Notes: generated by a model from the letters alone, not told the origin. 58,140 nt of DNA from Roseivivax halodurans JCM 10272 (GCF_000521785.1 NZ_JALZ01000018.1:1-58140), one strand, 5' to 3'. Shown: positions 45,371 to 54,032, numbered from the stretch's first letter. Numbers and translations: made by a program.

Positions 45371-46860
45371 CCACCAGTCTCGGCCTGCTGGCCGGCACAG
45401 CCATGACCCCACTGACCGCGACGGCGCAATCTGCGCCGTCGCTTCGTGAGAGGGCTCGGCAAATGGCCCGGGAGCCCTACCAGGCCCCCTCCGGCGATCT
45501 GCCTCCACCCTACGACGATCTCGATTACGACGCATACCGTGCGATCCGACCGCTGCCCGGTCAGGCGGCGTTCCTCGACCTCGGGCCGCGCTATTCGGTC
45601 GATCTCCTGCCGCCCGGCCTCTATTTTCCGAATCCAGTGCAGATCGAGTTCGTCCGGAACGACGAGGTCGAGGTAAAGAAGTTCTCGCCCGACCTCTTCT
45701 CTTACGACACCACCTATTTCGACGAGATCCCGGACGAGGCGCCCGGCGCCGGCTTCACCGGCCTGCGCCTGCGCACCGAGGTCAACAGTCGTGAGGTGAT
45801 GGACGAGTTCCTCGTCCTGCAGGGCGGCACCTATTTCCGCGCCATCGGACAGAAGATGGTCTACGGCCTCTCGACCCGCGCGGTCGCCATCGGCACCGGC
45901 GAGCCCGGTGAGGAGGAGTTCCCCCGCTTCACCCTCGTGCGGCTGCACACCCCCGCCCAGGAGGGCATCGTGCGCCTTGAGGCCCTGATCGACGGCCCGT
46001 CCCTCACCGGCTATCTCGATCTCTACGCAAATGCGTCCGAAGAGACGGTGACTCGCGCCAAGGTCAGTCTCTTCCCGAGGAAGGAGATCGCCAATGTGGG
46101 GATCGCCCCGCTGACATCGATGTTCCTCAAGGGCCCGGTCCGTGACGCCGCGGCGGACGATTACCGCCCGCGCGTGCACGACTCCGACGTGCTGATGATC
46201 GAGAACGGCTCGGGCGAGACGCTGTGGCGGCCAATCACCAACCCCTCCGCCCACCAGACCTCGACCTTTTCGGACATGGCACCGCGCAGCTTCGGCCTCT
46301 ATCAGACAGACAGGAAGTTCACCGATTTCGAGGACAACGAGGCGCATTACCACGACCGCCCCTCCGCCCGGATCGAGCCGCGCGGCGATTGGGGCCCGGG
46401 ATCGGTCCAGCTTGTGGAGATCGCCACGGACACGGAGTTCATGGACAACATCGTCGCGTTCTGGCGCCCGGATGCGCCGCTCGAGGCGGGTGGCGAGTAC
46501 GATTTCGACTACGACGTCGTCTGGACGCGTCAGGATCCGGCTCAGGACTTCCCGGTGCAGATCGTCGAGACCCGATCGGGACGCAAACACGACGAGCCGG
46601 GGGTGCGCACCTTCGTCATCGACGTCTCCGGCAACCCAGAAGTACTGACGCCAGAGCTCAAGGCGAACGCGGGAAAGGTGTCGGACGTCGTAATCTTTCC
46701 CCTGCCCGAGCACACCGAGCGGCACCGGGTGAGCTTCCACCTCGACCCGGGCGAGTCCGAAGCGGTCGAGCTTCGTCTGAGCCTGCGCGATCCGGACGGC
46801 CAGGCCGCGGCGCCGGTGTGGCTCCACCGCTGGACGCCCGGCCGCGACGGCGGCGTCTGA
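45349..46860 (+). CDS. opgG: Periplasmic glucan biosynthesis protein OpgG/OpgD
   Basis: 503 residues from MHRRTFVTTSLGLLAG, with GGAGG 9 bases upstream inside the end of opgH. The RRTFV start looks like a Tat signal, as in OpgD rather than Sec-exported OpgG. The mature protein shows YDDLDYDAYRAIRPLPGQA and FGLYQTDRKFTDFEDNEAHYHDRPSA, both typical of MdoG/MdoD. It acts in the periplasm on the glucan backbone, adding or shaping branches. Gene order here is H then G, the reverse of E. coli. No opgC succinylation gene is adjacent. Confidence 0.92.
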   Translation: MHRRTFVTTSLGLLAGTAMTPLTATAQSAPSLRERARQMAREPYQAPSGDLPPPYDDLDYDAYRAIRPLPGQAAFLDLGPRYSVDLLPPGLYFPNPVQIEFVRNDEVEVKKFSPDLFSYDTTYFDEIPDEAPGAGFTGLRLRTEVNSREVMDEFLVLQGGTYFRAIGQKMVYGLSTRAVAIGTGEPGEEEFPRFTLVRLHTPAQEGIVRLEALIDGPSLTGYLDLYANASEETVTRAKVSLFPRKEIANVGIAPLTSMFLKGPVRDAAADDYRPRVHDSDVLMIENGSGETLWRPITNPSAHQTSTFSDMAPRSFGLYQTDRKFTDFEDNEAHYHDRPSARIEPRGDWGPGSVQLVEIATDTEFMDNIVAFWRPDAPLEAGGEYDFDYDVVWTRQDPAQDFPVQIVETRSGRKHDEPGVRTFVIDVSGNPEVLTPELKANAGKVSDVVIFPLPEHTERHRVSFHLDPGESEAVELRLSLRDPDGQAAAPVWLHRWTPGRDGGV

Positions 46861-46868
46861 TCCCGCGG

Positions 46869-46898
46869 CGGGAACGTGACAGATCCGTCACGTTCCCG
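46869..46898. terminator. Inverted repeat after opgG
   Basis: CGGGAACGTGAC at 46869-46880 pairs perfectly with GTCACGTTCCCG at 46887-46898 around AGATCC, 8 bases past the opgG stop. No T run follows. It is either the opg operon terminator or a protein-binding dyad in front of the phosphatidyltransferase gene, whose start is 66 bases on. Confidence 0.55.
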
Positions 46899-46964
46899 TC
46901 AGGGCGATTGCGGGAGCGGCGCACCCGTGCATCTTGTGGCGCGAGTGACGAAAGACCGCGCCCC

Positions 46965-47588
46965 ATGCTCGACACCTTCGCCAGACGTCTGATCGACCCG
47001 CCGCTCGACGCGGCGGGCCGGCGTCTCGCGGGGAACGGCATCACCCCCAATCAGATCACGCTTGCCGGCCTCGCGACCGGGCTCGTCGCTGCCGGCTGTG
47101 CCGCGGCAGGCGCCTTCGCCGCGGCCTTTGCGCTGCTGATCCTCTCGCGGCTCCTCGACGGGCTCGACGGTGCGCTGGCGCGCGCGACGGCTAAAAGCGA
47201 TTACGGCGGCTATCTCGACATCACCTGCGATTTTCTCTTCTACGGCGCCTTCCCCTTCGCCTTCGCCATCTTCGACCCCGCCGCGAACGGCCTCGCCGCG
47301 GCTTTCCTTCTGACCTCGTTCTACTTCAACGGCTCGAGCTTTCTCGGCTACGCCATCCTCGCCGAGAAGCACGACATGGAAACCGCCGCGCAGGGCGTGA
47401 AATCGCTCTATTATTCCAACGGCATTCTCGAGGGGACGGAGACAATCCTGTTCTTCGTCCTGCTCTGCCTCGTCCCGCATCTCTTCGCTCCGCTCGCCTG
47501 GACCTTCGGCGCGCTCTGTTTTGCCACGGGGGCGCTGCGGCTTTACGGCGCCGCCCGCGTCTTTTCCCTGACCGAGGACAAACGATGA
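46965..47588 (+). CDS. ynjF: CDP-alcohol phosphatidyltransferase (YnjF-like)
   Basis: 207 residues, with about six membrane helices. The CDP-alcohol signature is LDGLDGALARATAKSDYGG followed by YLDITCD, giving the four aspartates that hold the metal and CDP group. It transfers a phosphatidyl group from CDP-diacylglycerol, or a related group, to an alcohol in the inner membrane. The acceptor is unknown. The start of the ABC binding protein overlaps its stop (ATGA). In E. coli the similar gene ynjF lies in the ynjBCDEF cluster, so the link to the YnjBCD importer is conserved over a long distance. Confidence 0.9.
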   Translation: MLDTFARRLIDPPLDAAGRRLAGNGITPNQITLAGLATGLVAAGCAAAGAFAAAFALLILSRLLDGLDGALARATAKSDYGGYLDITCDFLFYGAFPFAFAIFDPAANGLAAAFLLTSFYFNGSSFLGYAILAEKHDMETAAQGVKSLYYSNGILEGTETILFFVLLCLVPHLFAPLAWTFGALCFATGALRLYGAARVFSLTEDKR

Positions 47589-48796
47589 TCCGAACGACAC
47601 TTGCGGCCTTCGCCCTGCTCGCCGCGCCCGCCCTCGCCCAGTCCCAGGACCCGATCGACCCCGCCGACTGGGAGGCGGTGCTGGAGGCGGCCGAGGGCCA
47701 GACCGTCTACTGGCATGCCTGGGGCGGCTCCACCGCCACGAACGACTTCATCGCCTGGGTCGGAGAGCAGGTGAGCGAGGACTACGGCGTCACGCTCGAG
47801 CACGTGAAGCTCGCCGACACCGCCGACGCCGTGACCCGCGTCCTGTCCGAAAAGCAGGCGGGCGAGGACGAAGGCGGCGCGGTCGATCTCATCTGGCTCA
47901 ACGGCCCGAACTTCGCCTCGATGAAGGAGCAGGACCTGCTCTACGGTCCCTTCGCCGAGGACCTCCCGAACTGGGACTATGTCGACGTCGACGGCAAGAC
48001 GGTGCGGACCGACTTCACCGTGCCGACCGAGGGCTACGAGGCACCCTGGGCCATGGCGCAAGTCGTCTTCATGCACGACACCGAGGATCTGCCCGACCCG
48101 CTGCCCTCGGCCGAGGCGATCCTCGAGTGGACAAAAGAAAATCCGGGCCGCTTCACCTACCCCCAACCGCCCGACTTCCTCGGCACGACCTTTCTCAAGC
48201 AGACCCTCATCGAGGTGACGGAGGACGACGAGGTGCTGCAGAAGCCGGCGGACGAGGCCGATTTCGACGCGGTCGTCGCGCCGCTCTGGGACTATCTCGA
48301 CGCGCTGACGCCGAACCTCTGGCGGCAGGGGCGCAGCTATCCGCAGACCGGGCCCGACCAGCTGCGCCTGATGGCGGACGACGAGATCGACCTCGCGATC
48401 TCCTTCAGCCCCGGCGAGGCCTCGACCGCCATTGCCGACAATCGCCTGCCCTCCTCGGTGCGGACCTTCGTGCTCGAGGACGGCACGCTCGGCAACGCCA
48501 GCTTCGTCGCGATCCCCTACAATTCGGGCTCCAAGGCCGGCGCGATGGTCGTCGCCAACTACCTGATGTCGCCCGAGGCGCAGGTCCACGCGCAGGATCC
48601 GGACGTTCTGGGCTACGGCACGGTGCTCGACGTCGCGGACCTCCCCGAGGAGCAGCGCGCGGCCTTCGAGGCGCTCGATCTCGGCGTCGCGACGCTCTCG
48701 CCGCAGGAGCTGGGCGAGGTCCGACCCGAGCCGCATCCCTCGTGGATGACCCGCATCGCGGACACCTGGACCGAGCGTTACGGCGCCGGGCAGTAA
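47585..48796 (+). CDS. ynjB: ABC transporter substrate-binding protein, YnjB family
   Basis: 403 residues with a signal peptide (MIRTTLAAFALLAAPALA, cleaved before QS). The opening of the mature part, TVYWHAWGGSTATNDFIAWVGEQV, and the ending NYLMSPEAQVHAQDPDVLGYG and HPSWMTRIADTWTERYGAG are as in YnjB, related to iron and thiamine or sulfate binding proteins. It captures an unknown solute in the periplasm for YnjC and YnjD. It starts in the stop of ynjF with the ribosome site in the ynjF coding end (GAGGACAAACG). Confidence 0.92.
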   Translation: MIRTTLAAFALLAAPALAQSQDPIDPADWEAVLEAAEGQTVYWHAWGGSTATNDFIAWVGEQVSEDYGVTLEHVKLADTADAVTRVLSEKQAGEDEGGAVDLIWLNGPNFASMKEQDLLYGPFAEDLPNWDYVDVDGKTVRTDFTVPTEGYEAPWAMAQVVFMHDTEDLPDPLPSAEAILEWTKENPGRFTYPQPPDFLGTTFLKQTLIEVTEDDEVLQKPADEADFDAVVAPLWDYLDALTPNLWRQGRSYPQTGPDQLRLMADDEIDLAISFSPGEASTAIADNRLPSSVRTFVLEDGTLGNASFVAIPYNSGSKAGAMVVANYLMSPEAQVHAQDPDVLGYGTVLDVADLPEEQRAAFEALDLGVATLSPQELGEVRPEPHPSWMTRIADTWTERYGAGQ

Positions 48797-50500
48797 GTGC
48801 CGCCCGCACGCCTGCCGCTCTGGCTGAGGCTGCTGCCGCCGCTGACCCTTCTGGCGATGCTCGGGCCGGTGGCGGCGGGCCTCGGCGGAACGCTCCTGCC
48901 CGCCTTCGGGATCTACCCCGCAGCGGGCATGACGTCTCTGACGCTCGACCCCTTCCGCGATCTCGGGGACTGGCCGGGGCTCGCCTCGGCCATCCGCCTC
49001 TCGCTGACCACGGGCCTCGTCTCGACAGCGGGCGCGCTGGCCATCGTCGTGCTGTTCCTCGCGGGCTGGTCCGGCACACGCGCCTTCCGGCTGCTCGAGC
49101 GCCTGCTCTCTCCCCTCCTCTCCGTTCCGCACGCAGCGACGGCGTTCGGCCTCGCCTTCCTGATCGCCCCCTCGGGCTGGCTCTCGCGACTTCTCTCTCC
49201 CTGGGCGACGGGATGGGAGCGCCCGCCCGACATCGCCATCGTCGGCGATCCGTGGGGCCTCGCCATGGCCGCGGGCCTCACCGTCAAGGAGATGCCCTTC
49301 CTGCTGCTCATGAGCCTCGCGGCGCTCGGACAAGTCGACGGCACGCACAGGATGCGGGTTGCGACAGCCCTCGGCTACGGGCGCATAGGCGGCTGGCTCA
49401 AGACCGTCTTTCCCGCCGTCTACGCCCAGATCCGGCTGCCGGTCTACGTGGTGCTCGCCTATTCCATGTCGGTCGTGGACGTCGCTCTGATCCTCGGACC
49501 GTCGACGCCACCGACGCTCTCGGTGCAGATCGTGAAATGGATGGGCGATCCCGACCTCGCCATGCGCCTGACCGCCGCGGCGGCGGCGCTCCTGCAGCTC
49601 GCGCTGGTCGCCGGGGCGCTCGTCTTCTGGCGGATCGGCGAGATCTTCGCCGCGCGGCTCGGCGCGCGCTGGATCGCCTCTGGTTCCCGCGGCGCGCGCA
49701 TCGACACTCTCGCGCGGCCCCTCGCCCTCGGCGCTGCGGCGACCGCCGCGCTCAGCGTCCTCCTCGGCCTCGCGACACTTGGCATCTGGTCGGTCGCGGG
49801 CTTCTGGGGCTTTCCCGATCCTCTGCCGCAGGGCGTCGATTTCCGCAGCTGGATGCGCTTCGCCGCCAGCGGCGGCGGGGCAGTCGCGCAGACCGCGCTC
49901 ATCGCGCTCGCGGCCACGGCGATCTCCCTCGCGCTGGTGATCGGCTGTCTCGAGGCGGAGCATCGCCGCCGCAGGCCGCTCTCCCGGCGCGGGCTCTGGC
50001 TCATCTACCTGCCGCTTCTCGTACCCCAGACGGCGTTCCTGCCCGGCCTGCAGACGCTTCTGCTCACCATTGGGCTGAGCAGCGGGATCGGCGTCGTGAT
50101 CCTCGCCCATGTCGTCTTCGTTCTGCCTTACGTCTTCCTCTCCCTCGGGGATCCGTGGCGGGCGTGGGAGCCGCGCTACGCGACAATCGCCGCCGCGCTC
50201 GGCGCGGATCCCGGGCGGACGATGCGCGCGGTACGCCTGCCGATGCTTCTGCGCCCGGTCCTCACCGCGGCGGCGGTGGGCGCCGCCGTCAGCATCGGGC
50301 AATACCTGCCAACGCTCATCGTCGGCGGCGGGCGGGTGGAGACGCTGACGACCGAGGCCGTCGCGCTCGCCTCCGGCGGCGACCGTCGCGCAATCGGCGT
50401 CTGGAGCCTCGCGCAGACCGCGGCCATCATCCTGCCCTTCGCCGTCGCGCTGATCGTCCCGGCATGGGCATTCCGGAACCGGAGGGGCCTTCATGGCTGA
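48797..50500 (+). CDS. ynjC: ABC transporter permease, fused double permease, YnjC family
   Basis: 567 residues from a GTG immediately after the ynjB stop. Two binding-protein-dependent transport domains in tandem, each with about six membrane helices; the coupling-loop EAA motifs are VATALGYGRIGGWLKTVFPAVY in the first half and IAAALGADPGRTMRAVRLPML in the second. It forms the full membrane channel as one chain, as in the iron transporter FbpB and E. coli YnjC. It overlaps ynjD by 8 bases. Confidence 0.93.
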   Translation: MPPARLPLWLRLLPPLTLLAMLGPVAAGLGGTLLPAFGIYPAAGMTSLTLDPFRDLGDWPGLASAIRLSLTTGLVSTAGALAIVVLFLAGWSGTRAFRLLERLLSPLLSVPHAATAFGLAFLIAPSGWLSRLLSPWATGWERPPDIAIVGDPWGLAMAAGLTVKEMPFLLLMSLAALGQVDGTHRMRVATALGYGRIGGWLKTVFPAVYAQIRLPVYVVLAYSMSVVDVALILGPSTPPTLSVQIVKWMGDPDLAMRLTAAAAALLQLALVAGALVFWRIGEIFAARLGARWIASGSRGARIDTLARPLALGAAATAALSVLLGLATLGIWSVAGFWGFPDPLPQGVDFRSWMRFAASGGGAVAQTALIALAATAISLALVIGCLEAEHRRRRPLSRRGLWLIYLPLLVPQTAFLPGLQTLLLTIGLSSGIGVVILAHVVFVLPYVFLSLGDPWRAWEPRYATIAAALGADPGRTMRAVRLPMLLRPVLTAAAVGAAVSIGQYLPTLIVGGGRVETLTTEAVALASGGDRRAIGVWSLAQTAAIILPFAVALIVPAWAFRNRRGLHG

Positions 50501-51137
50501 GACACTTACCCTGAGGGACGTGTGCATCCTCAAGGAGGGCATGCCGCTCATCGAGGTGGACCGGAGCATCGCCCCGGGAGAGGTGCTCACCGTCATGGGT
50601 CCTTCGGGCGTCGGCAAGTCGACGCTGCTGGCCTTCCTCACTGGCACGCTGCCCCGCGGATTTTCCGGGATGGGACGCATCATCCTCGGAGACGAGGACG
50701 TGACCGACGCCCCGCCCCACATGCGCCGGATGGGGATCCTCTTCCAGAACGATCTGCTCTTTCCTCACATGAGCGTCGGCGGGAACGCCGCCTTTGGCCT
50801 CGACCCCGGCGGATCCCGGGCAGCCCGCCGGGACCGCGTCGCCGAGGCTCTTGCCGATGTCGGCCTCGCGGACTTCGAGGATCGTGACCCCGCGACGCTC
50901 TCGGGCGGCCAGAAGGCCCGCGTCTCGCTCGTGCGCATGCTCCTCTCGGAGCCACGGGCACTCCTTCTCGACGAGGCATTCTCGGGCCTCGACGCAGCGC
51001 TCCGCCAGCAGATCCGCGATCTCGTCTTCGGCCGCGCCCGCGCCCGCGGATTGCCGGTCGTCATGGTCACCCACGACGCCGAGGACGCGTGCGCCGCGGG
51101 CGGCCCCGTCTACGAGCTCGAGCGCTACGCTGGCTGA
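50493..51137 (+). CDS. ynjD: ABC transporter ATP-binding protein, YnjD family
   Basis: 214 residues. Walker A is GPSGVGKSTLL (36-46), the Q-loop glutamine is Gln85, the signature is LSGGQKARVSL (136-146) and Walker B is ALLLDEAFSGLD (156-167). It is short, without the extra C-terminal regulatory domain of sugar or polyamine importers. It drives uptake through YnjC. It is the last gene of the ynjF-ynjB-ynjC-ynjD unit. Confidence 0.94.
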   Translation: MAETLTLRDVCILKEGMPLIEVDRSIAPGEVLTVMGPSGVGKSTLLAFLTGTLPRGFSGMGRIILGDEDVTDAPPHMRRMGILFQNDLLFPHMSVGGNAAFGLDPGGSRAARRDRVAEALADVGLADFEDRDPATLSGGQKARVSLVRMLLSEPRALLLDEAFSGLDAALRQQIRDLVFGRARARGLPVVMVTHDAEDACAAGGPVYELERYAG

Positions 51138-51288
51138 GACCCGGACGGTCCTGACATGCTCCCGACAGCTCGGGGCCCCATCCCGCTACGCTTAAGCAAG
51201 CAGCGAGGTTGACGTCTCTGCCGCGAGTCTGCGCCCACCGCGTTCAGCACCATTGCGACATCCCGACGCAGCATGTATCCCGCAACCA

Positions 51289-51732
51289 ATGACCGAGACC
51301 CAAAGCGATCCCGCGCTCGAAGAGTTGCTGTGCTTCGACCTTTATGCGGCGCAGCATGCCTTCGGGCGGCTCTACAAGCCGTTGCTCGGACCGCTCGACC
51401 TGACCTACCCGCAATATCTCGTCATGCGGACGCTCTGGGCCGGCGCACCGCAGAGCGTCGGAGAGATCGGCAAGCGCCTCAAGCTCGAGACCAACACGCT
51501 GACCCCGCTCCTCAAGCGGCTCGAGGCGCAGGGCCGCGTCAGCCGGTCCCGCGACCCGGTCGACGAGCGGCGCGTCGTGGTGACACTGACCGAGGCGGGG
51601 GCGGCCCTCGAAGCCGAGGCCCGGGACATTCCGAACAGGATCGCCGCTGCGACCGGGCTGTCGGCCCCCGAGATCCGTGAGCTGCAGGAGCGGCTCCGGC
51701 GCCTGACCGCCTCGATCACCGCAGTCTCCTAG
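51289..51732 (+). CDS. ohrR: OhrR-like MarR family regulator
   Basis: 147 residues from MTETQSDPALEELLCFDLY. Cys15 in LLCFDLYAAQHAFGRLYKPLL, followed by LDLTYPQYLVMRTLW, is the OhrR arrangement in which the cysteine senses organic hydroperoxides. The winged helix includes VGEIGKRLKLETNTLTPLLKRLEAQGRV and SRDPVDERRVVVTLTEAG. OhrR usually controls an adjacent ohr peroxidase gene, but none is next to it here, so the target may be distant or be the DUF1523 gene downstream. Confidence 0.88.
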   Translation: MTETQSDPALEELLCFDLYAAQHAFGRLYKPLLGPLDLTYPQYLVMRTLWAGAPQSVGEIGKRLKLETNTLTPLLKRLEAQGRVSRSRDPVDERRVVVTLTEAGAALEAEARDIPNRIAAATGLSAPEIRELQERLRRLTASITAVS

Positions 51733-51798
51733 ACCTCGGGCCTTTCCGCGGGCACCCCGATCCATTATCTCGGGTCTGCGCGGGACGAGGAGACGGCG

Positions 51799-52437
51799 AT
51801 GCGATACGTGAAACCGGTGCTTGTGGCGCTCTTCTGGATCGTTGTGCTGGCCTTCCTGCATTACACGTTGCCGCAGAACGATCTCGCACGGATCACCGAC
51901 ACTTACGAGAAGCGCGTCGATTTCGGCGCGAACCGCTGGTTCTGGACCGGGGCGGACGGCTCCGACGCGACCCCGGCGACCCGCGACGTGTTCTTCGTAC
52001 AGACCCGCCAGCCCGATGGCGACGTCATGGTCTATCGCAACGAGGATACCGGCTGGGGCTGGCCGCCCTATTTCAAGTTCGACAGCTCGAACGTGCAGGC
52101 GATCGCTTCGGACCTCAGCTCGACCGCCGACAACCCGCGCTGGGTCGCCGTCACGCATTACGGCTGGCGGATCGAGTTCATGTCGATCTATCCCAACGTC
52201 ATGTCGATCCGGCCGGTCGAGGGACCGGACGTGCGACTCATCCCGTGGACCTCGATCGTCATCCTCGTCCTGCTCGCCGCGATCGTCTGGGCGCTCTGGG
52301 TGCGCTGGCGCCGCTTCCGCGCCCGCCGGATCGATCCGATGCTCGAGGATGTGGGCGACAGCTTCGACGGCGCGAGCCAGGGCCTTTCCCGCCGCCGCAA
52401 GCGCCTGTCGAGCTGGTGGCGGGGCGGCGGCAGCTGA
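51799..52437 (+). CDS. DUF1523 family membrane protein
   Basis: 212 residues with a membrane helix at each side: VKPVLVALFWIVVLAFLHYTL near the N-terminus and IPWTSIVILVLLAAIVWALWV near residue 160, then a basic cytoplasmic tail. The region between, with NRWFWTG and RDVFFVQTRQPDGDVMVYRNEDTGWGWPPYFKFDSS, faces the periplasm and is the DUF1523 core. Members are known only from alphaproteobacteria and related groups, with no assigned function. A good GAGGAG ribosome site precedes it. It is 66 bases after ohrR. Confidence 0.88.
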   Translation: MRYVKPVLVALFWIVVLAFLHYTLPQNDLARITDTYEKRVDFGANRWFWTGADGSDATPATRDVFFVQTRQPDGDVMVYRNEDTGWGWPPYFKFDSSNVQAIASDLSSTADNPRWVAVTHYGWRIEFMSIYPNVMSIRPVEGPDVRLIPWTSIVILVLLAAIVWALWVRWRRFRARRIDPMLEDVGDSFDGASQGLSRRRKRLSSWWRGGGS

Positions 52438-52582
52438 CGCCGTCCAGCGCGCCGCCGGATGCCGCGACGAGCGGTTCGCAATGCGTTCGCTCGCGCTCCA
52501 GAAACGTTGCTCCTGAGTATCGGGCCGCCAAACCTGGCTCGGGTCGGCGCCAAATACTTGCCATATTCAATCGTTATAATAC

Positions 52583-52699
52583 ATCACGTCCTGGCGCAGA
52601 GGCGCCAGGCGTGATCAGTGAGTGTGCCCCGGGTAAATTATGGATCCGGTGATGTTTGCGAGTGCCTGCCTTCCGCGCCGCAAAGCGGAAGGCAGTTTT
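52583..52699 (+). ncRNA. Candidate small RNA in the 395-base gap after DUF1523
   Basis: In the gene-free stretch 52438-52832, a perfect TATAAT at 52575-52580 is followed by a long hairpin (ATCACG and CCTGGCGC at 52583-52597 pair with GCGCCAGG and CGTGAT at 52602-52615, loop AGAG, one bulged T), an open spacer and a terminator hairpin ending in TTTT at 52699. This promoter, structure and terminator spacing fits an RNA of about 113-117 bases. No good -35 box is seen at 17 bases. The same structures could instead be the long 3-prime end of the DUF1523 transcript. Confidence 0.42.
52666..52699 (+). terminator. Intrinsic terminator with T run
   Basis: CTGCCTTCCGC at 52666-52676 pairs perfectly with GCGGAAGGCAG at 52685-52695 around an 8-base loop and is followed by TTTT. 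It acts on plus-strand RNA, 229 bases after the DUF1523 stop, with no such T run for the convergent argE gene. Confidence 0.82.
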
Positions 52700-52832
52700 C
52701 AGGCAACCTCACGGGACTCGGCCGATCAGCGGGTGCCGCCCGATCATCCCGGCCGGAGCCCATGCCGCTCCACAGACGCGGTATAGAGCGACAGTGCGCC
52801 GAATTCGAACCGGGACAGACGGCCGGCAGGCC

Positions 52833-54032
52833 TCAGTCGGTCTGGACACCGACCTCATCGAAGAGACGATCGAGAAAGCCCAAGCAGGCGTCGATCTGGT
52901 CGATCTCGACGAACTCGTCGGCCTTGTGAGCCTGCCTGATCGAGCCGGGCCCGACGATGACGGAGGGAATGCCGCCCTCGACCTCGAAGACCCCGCCTTC
53001 CGAGCCGTAGGAGACCTTGCCCGACCATTCCGGCATGATGCCGCGCAGCCCGGCGAAGGCCTCGGTTCCGCTCGCATCCCCCATCGCCGGGTAGGCGAAG
53101 ATGCGCTCGAAGGTGATGCCGGCCTCGGGATGCCTGTCCTTCATCTTCGGCTCGAGCCCCTGCGTGATCTCCGCGAGAAGCGCCTCGATATCCGTGCGCG
53201 CCGCCGCCTCGTCTATCGACCGCAACTCGAAGGTGAAGCTGCAGCGATCGGGGGTCACGTTGGTCGCGACGCCGCCCTCGATCATCGTGACGAGGGTCGT
53301 GGCATGCGGCACCGTGAAGTCGCGGTCGAACGGGCCCTCGGCCTCGTAGCGGCGGGCGCGGTCCTCGATCATCGCGATGGCGCGGGAGGCGTAGTGGACC
53401 GCGTTGACGTGGTTCGGGGCGAAGGAGGAATGTCCGCTCGTGCCCTGCACGGTGGCGCGCATCGCGATCTTGCCCTTCTGCCCGGTGACGAGGGTCATGT
53501 CGCTCGGCTCGCCGATGATGGCGAGGGCCGGCGGCACGTCGAGCGCCGCGAGATGCCGGGCGATGGCAGGAGCGCCAAGGCAGCCGACCTCCTCGTCGTA
53601 GGAGAAGCAGAGGTAGAGCGGGCGCTTGAGATCCACCGATCCAATGTCCCGCATCGCCGCCATCACGCAGGCGGCAAACCCCTTCATGTCGCAGCTGCCG
53701 CGCCCGTAGAGACGGCCCTCGCGCTCGTCCATGGCAAAGGGCGGGGTCGACCAGTTCTGAGGCCGCGCCGGGACGACGTCGGTATGGCCCGAGAGCACGA
53801 CGCCCGGCTTGTCCGCCGGCCCGAAGCGCGCGACGAGGTTCGCCTTCTCGCCGGTCTCGTCCGGCAGGACGGTGATCTCACCGCCCAGAGCCTCGAAATG
53901 CGCAGCCATGTGGTCGATCAGGGCGCGGTTCGAGTTCTTGCTGACCGTGTCGAACGCGATCAGGTCCTTCAGATGCGCCTTGGCATCGCCGAGCCGCGCA
54001 TGGGCGGTGTCTCTGCTCGATGCGTCCTTCAT
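52833..54032 (-). CDS. argE: N-acetylornithine deacetylase-type amidohydrolase (M20)
   Basis: 399 residues. Metal ligands are His83 in LSGHTDVVPARPQ, Asp115 in GRGSCDMKG and Glu147-Glu148 in SYDEEVGCLG, with IIGEPSDMTLV and a dimer domain with TVQGTSGHSSFAPN. The ArgE subgroup call rests on these. It overlaps tctA by 4 bases and so is part of a tricarboxylate-type importer operon under a LysR gene. That context, and the ArgJ route of arginine synthesis common in alphaproteobacteria, suggest it cleaves an imported N-acyl amino acid rather than serving arginine synthesis. Confidence 0.85.
   Translation of the reverse strand: MKDASSRDTAHARLGDAKAHLKDLIAFDTVSKNSNRALIDHMAAHFEALGGEITVLPDETGEKANLVARFGPADKPGVVLSGHTDVVPARPQNWSTPPFAMDEREGRLYGRGSCDMKGFAACVMAAMRDIGSVDLKRPLYLCFSYDEEVGCLGAPAIARHLAALDVPPALAIIGEPSDMTLVTGQKGKIAMRATVQGTSGHSSFAPNHVNAVHYASRAIAMIEDRARRYEAEGPFDRDFTVPHATTLVTMIEGGVATNVTPDRCSFTFELRSIDEAAARTDIEALLAEITQGLEPKMKDRHPEAGITFERIFAYPAMGDASGTEAFAGLRGIMPEWSGKVSYGSEGGVFEVEGGIPSVIVGPGSIRQAHKADEFVEIDQIDACLGFLDRLFDEVGVQTD

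Noticed and set aside
47543-50722. A 1059-codon open frame on the minus strand opposite the ynj genes
   Set aside because: Its product is rich in arginine, glutamate, glycine and histidine without domains, and it lies fully opposite four well-supported genes. This is the usual GC-rich antisense shadow.
52640-52786. A 48-codon frame ([14 protein letters not shown]...) in the gap before argE
   Set aside because: No ribosome site, and it runs through the intrinsic terminator at 52666-52699.
52801-52814. GAATTCGAACCGGG, which looks like the T-loop of a minus-strand tRNA
   Set aside because: The flanking bases do not pair as a T stem and no anticodon or acceptor arm is found; it abuts the argE stop.
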